Positions 6,026 through 11,909 of a stretch of DNA of 11,909 bases are shown piece after piece. Source of the DNA: an uncultured Eubacterium sp. (GTDB lineage Bacteria > Bacillota > Clostridia > Lachnospirales > Lachnospiraceae); NCBI GenBank assembly GCA_905236295.1, contig CAJOQF010000149.1:1-11909 (forward strand), in the 5' to 3' direction. The position numbers and the translations under genes are program-made. Within the stretch, counting starts at the first letter, position 1. Every line of letters begins with the position of its first letter. Under the pieces are notes generated by a model. It was not told the DNA's origin, did no database searches, and saw nothing but the letters and a program-made list of their open reading frames with translations.

Positions 6026-7330
6026 TTATGTACCTATGTCACACATCATTCCGGAGTAGTTGGATGTGATGTATGGGGTGGCGAAGTTTTGTCCCGGATT
6101 CTTGTATGCGACAACAACCTTGTTGACATATCTCATCGGATCGACCGATACTTTTTTGGATTTGATGTCCAATGCGTCTTTGAATTTCCCGAGTATATTG
6201 AACATCTCGTCCTTGACCTCGCTGTTTGTGATAGCGTGTGACATCGCATCTTTGTTCAACGAGAGCTTTCCGTTGTTTGATACGTCTATTCCAAAGTCCG
6301 CAAATTCTGCCTCGAAGGAGAACGCTGTCTGCGAGAAGTCGTGTCGCAGATGATTTGCGTGCTGCGGTGTGCCCTGGTAGTCGTCAGCTGTAGCAAGTAT
6401 TGAGTTGTATGCGTCGACGAGTTCGGATACATTGTCAAATACGGCATCCACGTTAGGCTTGAAACCGACGCGGGTGGTCTCACCGCTTTTGCTCGGTTCG
6501 AGAAGCGTAACCTCAAATTCTTTGTTTATGGTGAATGTGTTAGCGTAGGACTCCTTCGGGCTTCCGTTTAGGAAGAAGCTGGAGTTCTGCGCATTCTGGT
6601 AGGTGTTCCCTATTCCTAAAGTGTCTACAATGAATGATGAGGCACTGCCGTCTTCTGTTGTTATGTCGAATAGTTTTTCCTCGTCCGGCAAAAGTCCGGT
6701 GTTTGTGGAGGTGATCTGTAGAGCAGTTGCATCTCCGCTATTAAGAATCTCGGCCTTTAGAGAAATATTTGCATTGTTTATCAGCGAAGCAAGTTTGTTC
6801 TGGATGTCGAGGTTCGTGTCTTTGTTTGCGATCGAAAACTGGAACTCGTATGTGTTGGACGAGTCTGTCAGATCAAAGGTGTAGTTGCCGGGGGCAAGGT
6901 TTGATGCATCGGATCTGAGGAACGTACCGCGGTTGATCTGCGGCTTTGCGATATCAATGACCTCGAGATCGAATCCCTCGGTATTGGATTCGTCGGCGTT
7001 TTCTCCCACGTATTTTGTGGAGATGACATCAGGATTTGATGAGAATGCAACCTTCTTTGAGAATGCGGCCTCCAAGCCTTCGCCGTCGGTGTTCAGAGAG
7101 GAGATCACATTGTTGATCGCTCTCGCTTTTTCTTTGAGGTCGATAACGAACTTCGAGACGTTGGAATCTCCCGAACTTTTATCTATTTTGTAAAGAGGGG
7201 ATTCTTTGTTTGTCTTGACAATGTTGTTCCATGTCGTGCGCAGCTCGCTCTTTTTGTGTGTATCATAACGAGATACGGTATTGCCGTATGTGGTCAGATA
7301 ATAGTTATATACAGAATCTATAGCTGCCAT
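6026..7330 (-). CDS. Divergent FliD-family (hook-associated protein 2-like) protein
   Basis: A 434-residue protein resembling the interior of FliD but lacking its usual ends. KKVAFSSNPDVISTKYVG and FDLEVIDIAKPQ (about 80-130) correspond to the FliD_N SSN...LA pattern. YTFDLTDSSNTYEFQFSI to LQITSTNTGLLPDEE (about 155-225) resembles the flagellin/FliD hook-IN repeat. FFLNGSPKESYANTFTINKE to NVSELVDAYNSIL (about 260-320) aligns with the NG-(x)7-NSFTIN...YN segment of the FliD in this window. The GLDTDSIV start and the terminal FAxME coil are absent. The ATG at 7330 has AGGAGGGGAG just upstream; an in-frame ATG at 7360 would encode the ribosome binding site as EGG. A SigD-type promoter lies upstream. 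An accessory cap or filament protein is likely; the exact role is unknown. Confidence 0.78.
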   Translation of the reverse strand: MAAIDSVYNYYLTTYGNTVSRYDTHKKSELRTTWNNIVKTNKESPLYKIDKSSGDSNVSKFVIDLKEKARAINNVISSLNTDGEGLEAAFSKKVAFSSNPDVISTKYVGENADESNTEGFDLEVIDIAKPQINRGTFLRSDASNLAPGNYTFDLTDSSNTYEFQFSIANKDTNLDIQNKLASLINNANISLKAEILNSGDATALQITSTNTGLLPDEEKLFDITTEDGSASSFIVDTLGIGNTYQNAQNSSFFLNGSPKESYANTFTINKEFEVTLLEPSKSGETTRVGFKPNVDAVFDNVSELVDAYNSILATADDYQGTPQHANHLRHDFSQTAFSFEAEFADFGIDVSNNGKLSLNKDAMSHAITNSEVKDEMFNILGKFKDALDIKSKKVSVDPMRYVNKVVVAYKNPGQNFATPYITSNYSGMMCDIGT

Positions 7331-7408
7331 GTGCTCCCCTCCTTCCTTGGAAAATTTCAATCCGTTTAGATGACGATCTACTAATGGGTATAGTCATCCT
7401 TATTGCAT

Positions 7409-7436
7409 ATGTCGGAGAGTTATTAGCAAAAATTAA
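7409..7436 (-). promoter_or_regulatory. SigD-type promoter for the FliD-like gene
   Basis: On the minus strand, TTAAT (7432-7436) is followed after 15 nt by TCCGACAT (7409-7416). This is one base from the TCCGATAT box of the fliS promoter, at the same spacing as both plus-strand SigD promoters. The predicted start is near 7402 and the leader is about 70 nt, beginning with AAGGATG. Confidence 0.65.
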
Positions 7437-7453
7437 CCTTTTTTTGAAAAAAA

Positions 7454-7482
7454 TTGAAAAAAATTTTTTTTTGTAGTATACT
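7454..7482 (+). promoter_or_regulatory. Sigma-A promoter for MATE-NlpC/P60 operon
   Basis: TTGAAA (7454-7459), 17-nt spacer, TATACT (7477-7482): five of six in each hexamer with ideal spacing. Upstream is a poly-A/poly-T region in which TTGAAAAAAA is repeated in tandem (7444-7463), placing A-tracts 10 bp apart as in curved DNA or an UP element. The predicted start is near 7489, at the foot of the leader hairpin. Confidence 0.75.
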
Positions 7483-7487
7483 TGCCA

Positions 7488-7527
7488 CTGCCGCAGAGAA
7501 ATGCTTGAAAAATAAGGCTTGCGGCAG
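7488..7527 (+). promoter_or_regulatory. Leader hairpin / possible operator upstream of MATE gene
   Basis: CTGCCGCA (7488-7495) and TGCGGCAG (7520-7527) are perfect 8-bp inverted repeats 24 nt apart, extendable by one G-U pair. The left arm coincides with the predicted transcription start and the right arm ends 12 nt before the ATG at 7540. As RNA it would form a 5'-terminal hairpin next to a weak ribosome binding site. As DNA it could be a split operator for a dimeric or tetrameric repressor. Confidence 0.55.
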
Positions 7528-7539
7528 ATTGGAAATGAT

Positions 7540-8916
7540 ATGGAAAGAGAAACATTTTTCACGAGGGATAAAAATTTTTATAAAACCCTCTTTAGTATGA
7601 TGATCGTGGTCGCGCTTCAGAATCTCGTCATGTACAGCGTAAACATGATCGACAACATTATGCTGGGAAATTTTTCTCAGAATGCGCTGTCGGGCGCGGC
7701 TACTGTAAACCAGCTCTTTTTTATGGTAGAGCAGTTTGCGCTCTCCATCGCCAATGCGCTTGTTGCCATAGGCGCGCAGTACTGGGGACAAAAGAGAAAC
7801 GCTCCGATACGCCGCCTTACGGGAATTTCACTGAGACTCGGGCTTGTAATCTCTGTGATCATAATGGCAATGTGTATCATAATGCCGAAAGCATTGCTCT
7901 CGATATTTACAAATGATGCCGCAATCATGGAGGAGGCGCTCTCATATCTCGGAATAATACTCTGGACATTTGTAATGTTCATAGTATCGAATATCCTTAT
8001 GGCGGCGCTGCGCTGCGTGGGCACGGTGAAGATATCGTTCTATATCTCCCTGGTTTCGCTGGGCATTAATATTATAGGAAACTACGCCCTCATTTACGGA
8101 AATTTCGGTTTGCCGAGAATGGGCGTAAGAGGTGCGGCGATAGCCACGCTTATAGCGCGAATCGTGGAACTGGTCATAGTGATCTATTACGTGCTAAAAG
8201 TCGATAAGAAGCTTGAAATTCTTAAGAATCTCAAAGATATATTTACCGTGGACAAGGAGCTTCGCAAAGACTATACTAAGGTCTATATTCCGATCATGTG
8301 CTCTCAGGTGCTGTGGGGAGTGTCGGTTCCGTTCCAGACGGCGATACTCGGACACTTGAGCTCGGCGGCTATTGCGGCGAACTCGGTGGCGACTACCTTC
8401 TATCAGTATCTCAAGGTAATTGTCATAGCCATGTCCTCGACATCGGCTGTTATGATCGGCAATTCCATTGGAAGAGGCAAGATCGAGAGGGTGAAGGCGG
8501 ATGCGAGGTCGCTTGCGGTCATTGATGTGGCGATCGGCGTGTGTCTTGCTATTTTACTTATAGTCTTGAAAAATCCGCTTCTTTCGCTGTATACTTTGGA
8601 CAGTGCCACGGAGGTTATGGCGTCAAATCTTATTATAATAATGGCATTTATTATGGTAGGAATGAGTTACCAGATGCCGGTAAGTTTTGGTATAATCCAG
8701 GGTGCGGGCGATGGAAAATTCACCATGAAGATGAACCTTATCAGCACATGGTGCATAGTTATGCCGCTCTCGATCATGGCGGCATTCTGGTGGAAACTGC
8801 CTGTTGAGTGGGTGGTTGTATGTATTCAATCGGATCAGATTTTTAAAGGACTTCCAACTTTTATCAAGTTCAGGAAATACAGTTGGATCAAGAAACTTAC
8901 CAGAGACGAAGCGTAA
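7540..8916 (+). CDS. MATE family multidrug/metabolite exporter
   Basis: A 458-residue polytopic membrane protein of the MATE (MatE/NorM-DinF) family. These proteins have 12 helices in two homologous halves and export cationic drugs or metabolites in exchange for Na+ or H+. The N-terminal half shows the family pattern MIDNIMLGNFSQNALSGAA and a following NQLFFMVEQFALSIANALVA with QYWGQKR. The second half has SAAIAANSVATTFYQYLKV and GNSIGRGK. The length is normal. The ATG at 7540 has only a weak GGAAA ribosome binding site at 7531-7535. A TTG at 7519 lies inside the leader hairpin and is less likely. The stop codon is part of the TAAGGAG that serves the next gene, so export and the hydrolase are co-expressed. 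The substrate cannot be told from sequence. Confidence 0.93.
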   Translation: MERETFFTRDKNFYKTLFSMMIVVALQNLVMYSVNMIDNIMLGNFSQNALSGAATVNQLFFMVEQFALSIANALVAIGAQYWGQKRNAPIRRLTGISLRLGLVISVIIMAMCIIMPKALLSIFTNDAAIMEEALSYLGIILWTFVMFIVSNILMAALRCVGTVKISFYISLVSLGINIIGNYALIYGNFGLPRMGVRGAAIATLIARIVELVIVIYYVLKVDKKLEILKNLKDIFTVDKELRKDYTKVYIPIMCSQVLWGVSVPFQTAILGHLSSAAIAANSVATTFYQYLKVIVIAMSSTSAVMIGNSIGRGKIERVKADARSLAVIDVAIGVCLAILLIVLKNPLLSLYTLDSATEVMASNLIIIMAFIMVGMSYQMPVSFGIIQGAGDGKFTMKMNLISTWCIVMPLSIMAAFWWKLPVEWVVVCIQSDQIFKGLPTFIKFRKYSWIKKLTRDEA

Positions 8917-8927
8917 GGAGATATGAT

Positions 8928-10538
8928 ATGAAGTTTAAAGGTAAAAAATTATGTGCAGCGGCGATACTGTCAACCGTGATGGTGACAAGTGTTATCGCAC
9001 CGGGAGTGACATTCGCGTCAGAGACTGAGGGGACTGAAGAACAACAGGAGCAGCAGGAACAGATTACCTATACCATGCCGACTATCGTTGACGATACGTT
9101 AGAGCTTGAGAGAGGCAAAAGTGCTTATATAAAAGACCTGGTCGAGATTACGGGACTTGAGGACGGATATGCCATAGAGTGGGAAATAACATCAAATGAA
9201 GGCGAGATCATAGAGCTTGTCAATGAATATGACGGATGGGTGATCAATCCGATGAATGTCGGTGATGCGGTGATTTCCGGATATCTCTATAAGCCGGATG
9301 ATGCTACGTTTGAGAAGATGCTGTTGCCCCAGACATTAAAAATCCATGTATATTCCGCTCCGTATATTGAGATCGATGAGAAGGCGGTATGCGTCGGAGG
9401 CAGCTATACCATTGAAGTTTACGGCGGTAATGAGGGTAGATTTTCAGAGGTTGTGTGGACATCCGCAGATGAGAACATTGCTACCATCGAGAGAAATTCC
9501 GACGGAACATATTCGGTTGTCGGAAGGAGTGTCGGAAAGACTGTGATCACGGGCACTTCGAACAGATATGCCGATGAGGACAGCGAACCTATCACACTGG
9601 ACTTTGACTTATATGTTACGGATGTTTCGCTAGAGTCTGACAGTATTATCGTGTCAACGCTCGGTGATGAAGATCACGCAATCAAGCTTGTGGGAGACCT
9701 CGCACCCTGCAGCGTGCTCAAGTGCACCTCTACAAAGAAAAGCGTGGTAAAGGTATATGCAGAGAACGATGGCTTTTACTTTGTTCCCAAGAGTAAAGGC
9801 GATGCGAAATTGGTGCTGAAGGTTGACGGGAAAAAGTTAGTATATAAGGTTCATGTCAGCGATCCGTATGTAAAGACAAACACGGTGATGATGAACGGGG
9901 ATTATGCTATCCAGCTTGCGAAGGGACAGTCATCAAAGATCAAGCTTAAAGGACTTAACAGCTTAAGTACCGTGGCTTATGAGTCGAGAAACACTTCCGT
10001 TGCGACAGTTTCGGACAAGGGTGTTGTCAAAGCTAAAAAGACAGGTAAGGCAACGATCGTTATAGAGGTTGATGACGCAAAGGTTGTCTGTGTTGTTGAG
10101 GTGGCAAAGAAGGCAGCGATCCAGGCAAGGGACAGGGCATACAAAATAATGTTTTCGTCAAGCTACAGCCAGCTCAAAAGAATGAGCAACGGATACTATG
10201 ACTGCAGTTCGCTTGTGTTCAGAGGCTATAACAAGAGCACAAAGCTCCTTGGCGGCTCAAAATACTGGGCGCCTACGGCAGCAGCCGAAGCTTACTATCT
10301 GAATAAAAATGGAAAGGTCATCTCAAAGAAAGCCTGCGATACCTCAAAACTTCTCCCGGGGGATCTTATATTCTACGGCGGAGCTAAAAACGGCAGATAC
10401 AAGGGAATCTATCATGTGTCGATGTATTACGGCGGCGGTATCAGGCTTGAGCGTGACTTAAAGGAGGGCAAGTACGGCCCGAGATATTATTACGGCACTG
10501 ACGACAAGGGAATACTGATATCGCGTCCGATAAAATAA
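8928..10538 (+). CDS. Secreted Ig-like (BIG2) NlpC/P60 cell-wall hydrolase
   Basis: A 536-residue secreted protein. Residues 1-30 are a signal peptide (KFKGKK, hydrophobic core, TFA then SE), followed by a short Glu/Gln-rich linker (35-45). Three to four Ig-like segments occupy about 50-395; those near 145-230 (VVWTSADENIATIE...VGKTVIT) and 316-393 (VAYESRNTSVATVSDKGVVKAKKTGKATI) are classic BIG2. The C-terminal NlpC/P60 domain (about 396-536) should cleave peptide bonds in peptidoglycan stems. Catalytic residues are Cys426 in YYDCSSLVFRGY, His496 in YHVSMYYGGG, and Glu508, 12 residues after the His, where many relatives have His; RipA-type enzymes also use Glu. The start at 8928 has AAGGAG 7 nt upstream, overlapping the MATE stop. 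Confidence 0.92.
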   Translation: MKFKGKKLCAAAILSTVMVTSVIAPGVTFASETEGTEEQQEQQEQITYTMPTIVDDTLELERGKSAYIKDLVEITGLEDGYAIEWEITSNEGEIIELVNEYDGWVINPMNVGDAVISGYLYKPDDATFEKMLLPQTLKIHVYSAPYIEIDEKAVCVGGSYTIEVYGGNEGRFSEVVWTSADENIATIERNSDGTYSVVGRSVGKTVITGTSNRYADEDSEPITLDFDLYVTDVSLESDSIIVSTLGDEDHAIKLVGDLAPCSVLKCTSTKKSVVKVYAENDGFYFVPKSKGDAKLVLKVDGKKLVYKVHVSDPYVKTNTVMMNGDYAIQLAKGQSSKIKLKGLNSLSTVAYESRNTSVATVSDKGVVKAKKTGKATIVIEVDDAKVVCVVEVAKKAAIQARDRAYKIMFSSSYSQLKRMSNGYYDCSSLVFRGYNKSTKLLGGSKYWAPTAAAEAYYLNKNGKVISKKACDTSKLLPGDLIFYGGAKNGRYKGIYHVSMYYGGGIRLERDLKEGKYGPRYYYGTDDKGILISRPIK

Positions 10539-10545
10539 AAATACC

Positions 10546-10617
10546 ACTCCTGTTACTTTTGAAATTACAGCGGCGGAAGCGTTGCATGTTAATATCAAAA
10601 CGTAACAGGAGTTTTTT
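10546..10617 (+). terminator. Intrinsic terminator of MATE-NlpC/P60 operon
   Basis: ACTCCTGTTAC (10546-10556) pairs perfectly with GTAACAGGAGT (10602-10612). The stem continues as TTTTGA/TCAAAA after a bulged C, giving 17 bp, and six T residues follow (10612-10617). The 32-nt loop is larger than usual and can form a small inner helix. Confidence 0.9.
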
Positions 10618-10674
10618 GCACGTGCCGCTTTTGCAGGCATAACTCTATTTATGTAATAGGAGCAACTAAATATA

Positions 10675-11076
10675 ATGGAAAAACAGAAAAGAAGATTTAT
10701 GCCGGCGTTTGTGGCTGCGGGACTTGCATTCGCTTCGCTTTTGGGGTGCCATACCGCGGCGAATGCGTCTGATGGAGGAGAGCACACCTGGCATAAGTAT
10801 GATATCAATATAAATAGGGAAGATCTTTCGCTTGAAGCAGGTGAACACGATAAGCTTGAGGTCAGTGTGGACGAAAATGGGAATTGTCCTGACTATCACA
10901 TTGAGTGGAAATCCGCAGACGAGGATGTGGCGGTAGTGGATGAGAATGGCATTGTAACCGCCGTCGGTCGCGGCAAGGCGCTTATATGTGCATATATAAT
11001 AGAAGATGCTTATCTCGACGATCCGGATTATGAGCCGGAGTGCGCATGTATCAATGCGACGGTAAGTGGGAAGTGA
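10675..11076 (+). CDS. Small secreted single-domain Ig-like (BIG2) protein
   Basis: A 133-residue exported protein of unknown role. KQKRR followed by a hydrophobic core (9-24) is a signal peptide. It could be cleaved by lipoprotein signal peptidase before Cys25 (ASLLGC fits the loose lipobox pattern) or by signal peptidase I after AANA (residue 31). The rest is one BIG2-like domain: LSLEAGEHDKLEVSV, then IEWKSADEDVAVVDENGIVT, then VGRGKALICAY. The WKSADED-VA segment closely resembles WTSADENIA in the NlpC/P60 protein upstream. Four further Cys (71, 105, 123, 125) are unusual for BIG2 and could form disulfides. Its ribosome binding site AGGAG (10658-10662) is 12 nt from the ATG, rather far. 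It lies between two terminators, so it is probably its own unit; no convincing promoter was found. Confidence 0.75.
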   Translation: MEKQKRRFMPAFVAAGLAFASLLGCHTAANASDGGEHTWHKYDININREDLSLEAGEHDKLEVSVDENGNCPDYHIEWKSADEDVAVVDENGIVTAVGRGKALICAYIIEDAYLDDPDYEPECACINATVSGK

Positions 11077-11080
11077 TGAT

Positions 11081-11100
11081 CCGGTAAAAGCCGGTAAAAG
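11081..11100. repeat. Tandem 10-mer CCGGTAAAAG x2
   Basis: CCGGTAAAAG occurs twice in exact tandem 4 nt after the stop of the small Ig-like gene and just ahead of its terminator. No function is apparent; replication slippage would explain it. Confidence 0.7.
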
Positions 11101-11102
11101 GG

Positions 11103-11141
11103 ACGCATGTCATGAAAAATATTCTTGACATGCGTTCTTTT
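11103..11141 (+). terminator. Intrinsic terminator after small Ig-like gene
   Basis: ACGCATGTCA (11103-11112) pairs perfectly with TGACATGCGT (11126-11135) around a 13-nt loop, followed by TCTTTT. The right arm also contains TTGACA, the -35 element of the next promoter. Confidence 0.8.
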
Positions 11142-11153
11142 GCGTGATAAAGT
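11125..11153 (+). promoter_or_regulatory. Sigma-A promoter for rpmG-secE-nusG
   Basis: TTGACA (11125-11130), a perfect -35, then a 17-nt spacer and TAAAGT (11148-11153) preceded by the extended -10 TGA. The predicted start is near 11160. It is partly contained in the terminator hairpin of the preceding gene, so termination and initiation signals overlap. Confidence 0.7.
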
Positions 11154-11159
11154 AATAAG

Positions 11160-11201
11160 GCTACTGGCAAAGTGGCGGTTTTTTTAATGCAAAAAAACTG
11201 C
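11160..11201 (+). promoter_or_regulatory. Terminator-like leader with alternative hairpins upstream of rpmG
   Basis: GCTACT/AGTGGC (11160-11165 with 11171-11176) form a small hairpin followed by GG and seven T residues, like an intrinsic terminator. GCGGTTTTTTT (11175-11185) can instead pair with AAAAAAACTGC (11191-11201) with one G-U pair and a 5-nt loop. The two helices share bases 11175-11176 and the T-run, so they compete. This resembles an attenuator at the 5' end of the rpmG-secE-nusG transcript; no known family is recognised. Confidence 0.4.
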
Positions 11202-11247
11202 TCACAGCCGGAGATTGATTTTAAAAAATATATAGGAGGTGGAAGTT

Positions 11248-11397
11248 GTGCGTACAAAGATAACTTTGGAGTGCACCGAGTGTAAACAGCGCAATTACGA
11301 TTACACTAAGGACAAGAAAGCGCATCCGGACAGGGTAGAGCTTAAGAAGTATTGTCGTTTTTGCAGAACACACACGTTGCATAAGGAGACAAAGTAA
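11248..11397 (+). CDS. rpmG: 50S ribosomal protein L33
   Basis: A 49-residue ribosomal protein of the large subunit. It starts at a GTG with a strong AGGAGG ribosome binding site 8 nt upstream (11234-11239). The sequence begins [17 protein letters not shown] and ends [15 protein letters not shown]. Two CxxC pairs (Cys9/Cys12 and Cys36/Cys39) form the zinc ribbon, so this is the zinc-binding form. Zinc-free paralogues that replace such forms under zinc starvation lack these Cys. Its place just before secE and nusG is the common bacterial order. Confidence 0.96.
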   Translation: MRTKITLECTECKQRNYDYTKDKKAHPDRVELKKYCRFCRTHTLHKETK

Positions 11398-11432
11398 CTA
11401 CTGTTTTTCTTGTTTGTAAGGAGCTGGATAAT

Positions 11433-11651
11433 ATGAGTGAGGAAATAAGAGAGACCGGAAGTGAACAGAAAGGGAGCTGGTTTAGCGGACTCAAAGAAGA
11501 GTTCTACCGAATCACCTGGCTCCCCGGCAACAAGCTCTTCAGACAGACAGTTGCCGTGATCGTAGTTTCGGTTATTGTCGGATTCATTATTGCTGTGCTC
11601 GATCAGGGAATTCAGTACGGAGTTGATTTCTTGACACAGATTGGTGCGTAA
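11433..11651 (+). CDS. secE: Preprotein translocase subunit SecE
   Basis: A 72-residue single-span form of SecE, the essential clamp subunit of the SecYEG channel. The conserved amphipathic stretch SWFSGLKEEFYRITWLPGNK (about 15-34) lies on the cytoplasmic side and is followed by one membrane helix (about 40-60, AVIVVSVIVGFIIAVLDQG). Gram-positive SecE has this short one-helix form, unlike the three-helix form of E. coli. AAGGAG at 11418-11423 lies 9 nt before the ATG. It sits 35 nt after rpmG and 15 nt before nusG, in the same transcript. Confidence 0.96.
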   Translation: MSEEIRETGSEQKGSWFSGLKEEFYRITWLPGNKLFRQTVAVIVVSVIVGFIIAVLDQGIQYGVDFLTQIGA

Positions 11652-11666
11652 AACGGGAGGTCATTT

Positions 11667-11909
11667 ATGGCAGAAGCTAACTGGTATGTTGTTCATACAT
11701 ATTCGGGTTATGAGAACAAAGTAAAGGCGAACATAGAAAAGACTATTGAAAACAGACACTTGGAGGATGAGATTCTTGAGGTGAGAGTTCCGCTTCAGGA
11801 GGTCACCGAGTTAAAGAACGGAGTCCGCAAGCAGGTTTCAAAGAAAATGTTACCGGGCTATGTACTTATAAATATGGTCATGAATGATGACACATGGTAC
11901 GTTGTCAGA
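11667..11909 (+). CDS. nusG: Transcription termination/antitermination protein NusG (3' end cut)
   Basis: The first 81 codons of NusG are present; the frame is open at the right edge. NusG binds the RNA polymerase clamp and modulates pausing, termination and coupling to translation. The NGN domain is clear: ANWYVVHTYSGYENKVKANI at the start, then ILEVRVPLQEVTELKNG and KKMLPGYVLINMVMNDDTWY. The C-terminal KOW domain lies beyond the window. GGGAGG at 11655-11660 gives a well-spaced ribosome binding site, and secE ends 15 nt upstream. Confidence 0.96.
   Translation, partial: MAEANWYVVHTYSGYENKVKANIEKTIENRHLEDEILEVRVPLQEVTELKNGVRKQVSKKMLPGYVLINMVMNDDTWYVVR

Noticed and set aside
7331..7360. Longer start (ATG at 7360) for the FliD-like protein
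   Set aside because: The extra residues include EGG encoded by the AGGAGGGG ribosome binding site itself, which serves the ATG at 7330.
7519..7539. TTG start at 7519 for the MATE protein
   Set aside because: AAGG is only 1 nt upstream and the codon lies inside the leader hairpin; the ATG at 7540 fits family N-termini better.
10618..10674. Possible promoter (TTGCAG then TAATAG) for the small Ig-like gene
   Set aside because: Both hexamers match the consensus poorly; not strong enough to annotate although some promoter is expected after the terminator.

Overview
The window looks like the chromosome of a motile Clostridia member, most likely a flagellated Lachnospiraceae (Roseburia/Butyrivibrio-like). 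The grounds are moderate GC content, strong AGGAGG-type ribosome binding sites, a flagellar block of the Gram-positive kind (FlaG, FliD, FliS, chaperone-like protein), sigma-28/SigD-type promoters, BIG2 Ig-like surface proteins with a cell-wall hydrolase, and the order rpmG-secE-nusG. The genus assignment is inference; no rRNA or other marker is present.

Layout. 1-524 (minus): N-terminal part of the ribosome-associated GTPase HflX, running off the left edge. 583-3969 (plus): flagellar late-gene block. A SigD promoter drives flaG-fliD, and a second SigD promoter drives fliS, which ends in a clear intrinsic terminator. 4026-5875 (plus): a sigma-A-like promoter followed by a small acyltransferase-3 remnant, a FliT/FlgN-like coiled-coil protein and a CgeB-like glycosyltransferase. 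5876-6013: a convergent intergenic stretch of consecutive stem-loops ending in a 24-bp hairpin. 6026-7330 (minus): a second, divergent FliD-family protein with its own SigD-type promoter. 7454-10617 (plus): a sigma-A promoter, a leader hairpin, a MATE exporter and a translationally coupled secreted Ig-like NlpC/P60 hydrolase, closed by a strong terminator. 10675-11141: a small secreted Ig-like protein and its terminator. 11125-11909 (plus): a promoter embedded in that terminator, a structured leader, then rpmG, secE and the start of nusG.

How the genes fit together. FliD caps the growing filament, FliS escorts flagellin, FlaG modulates filament length, and the FliT/FlgN-like protein probably chaperones hook-associated proteins. 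The CgeB-like enzyme, 2 nt downstream of that chaperone, is a candidate flagellin-modifying enzyme. Three promoters share a TTAAKT-N14-YCCGAYA-like pattern, which ties the minus-strand FliD-like gene to the flagellar regulon. GGA motifs in the leaders, one a near-consensus CsrA site over the flaG ribosome binding site and a pair upstream of fliS, suggest post-transcriptional control by CsrA. The most interesting items are the second FliD-family protein, the stem-loop array beside it, the candidate CsrA leader sites, and the structured rpmG leader. No rRNA, tRNA, CRISPR array, intact transposase or origin was seen, and no gene-free gap exceeds 300 bases.
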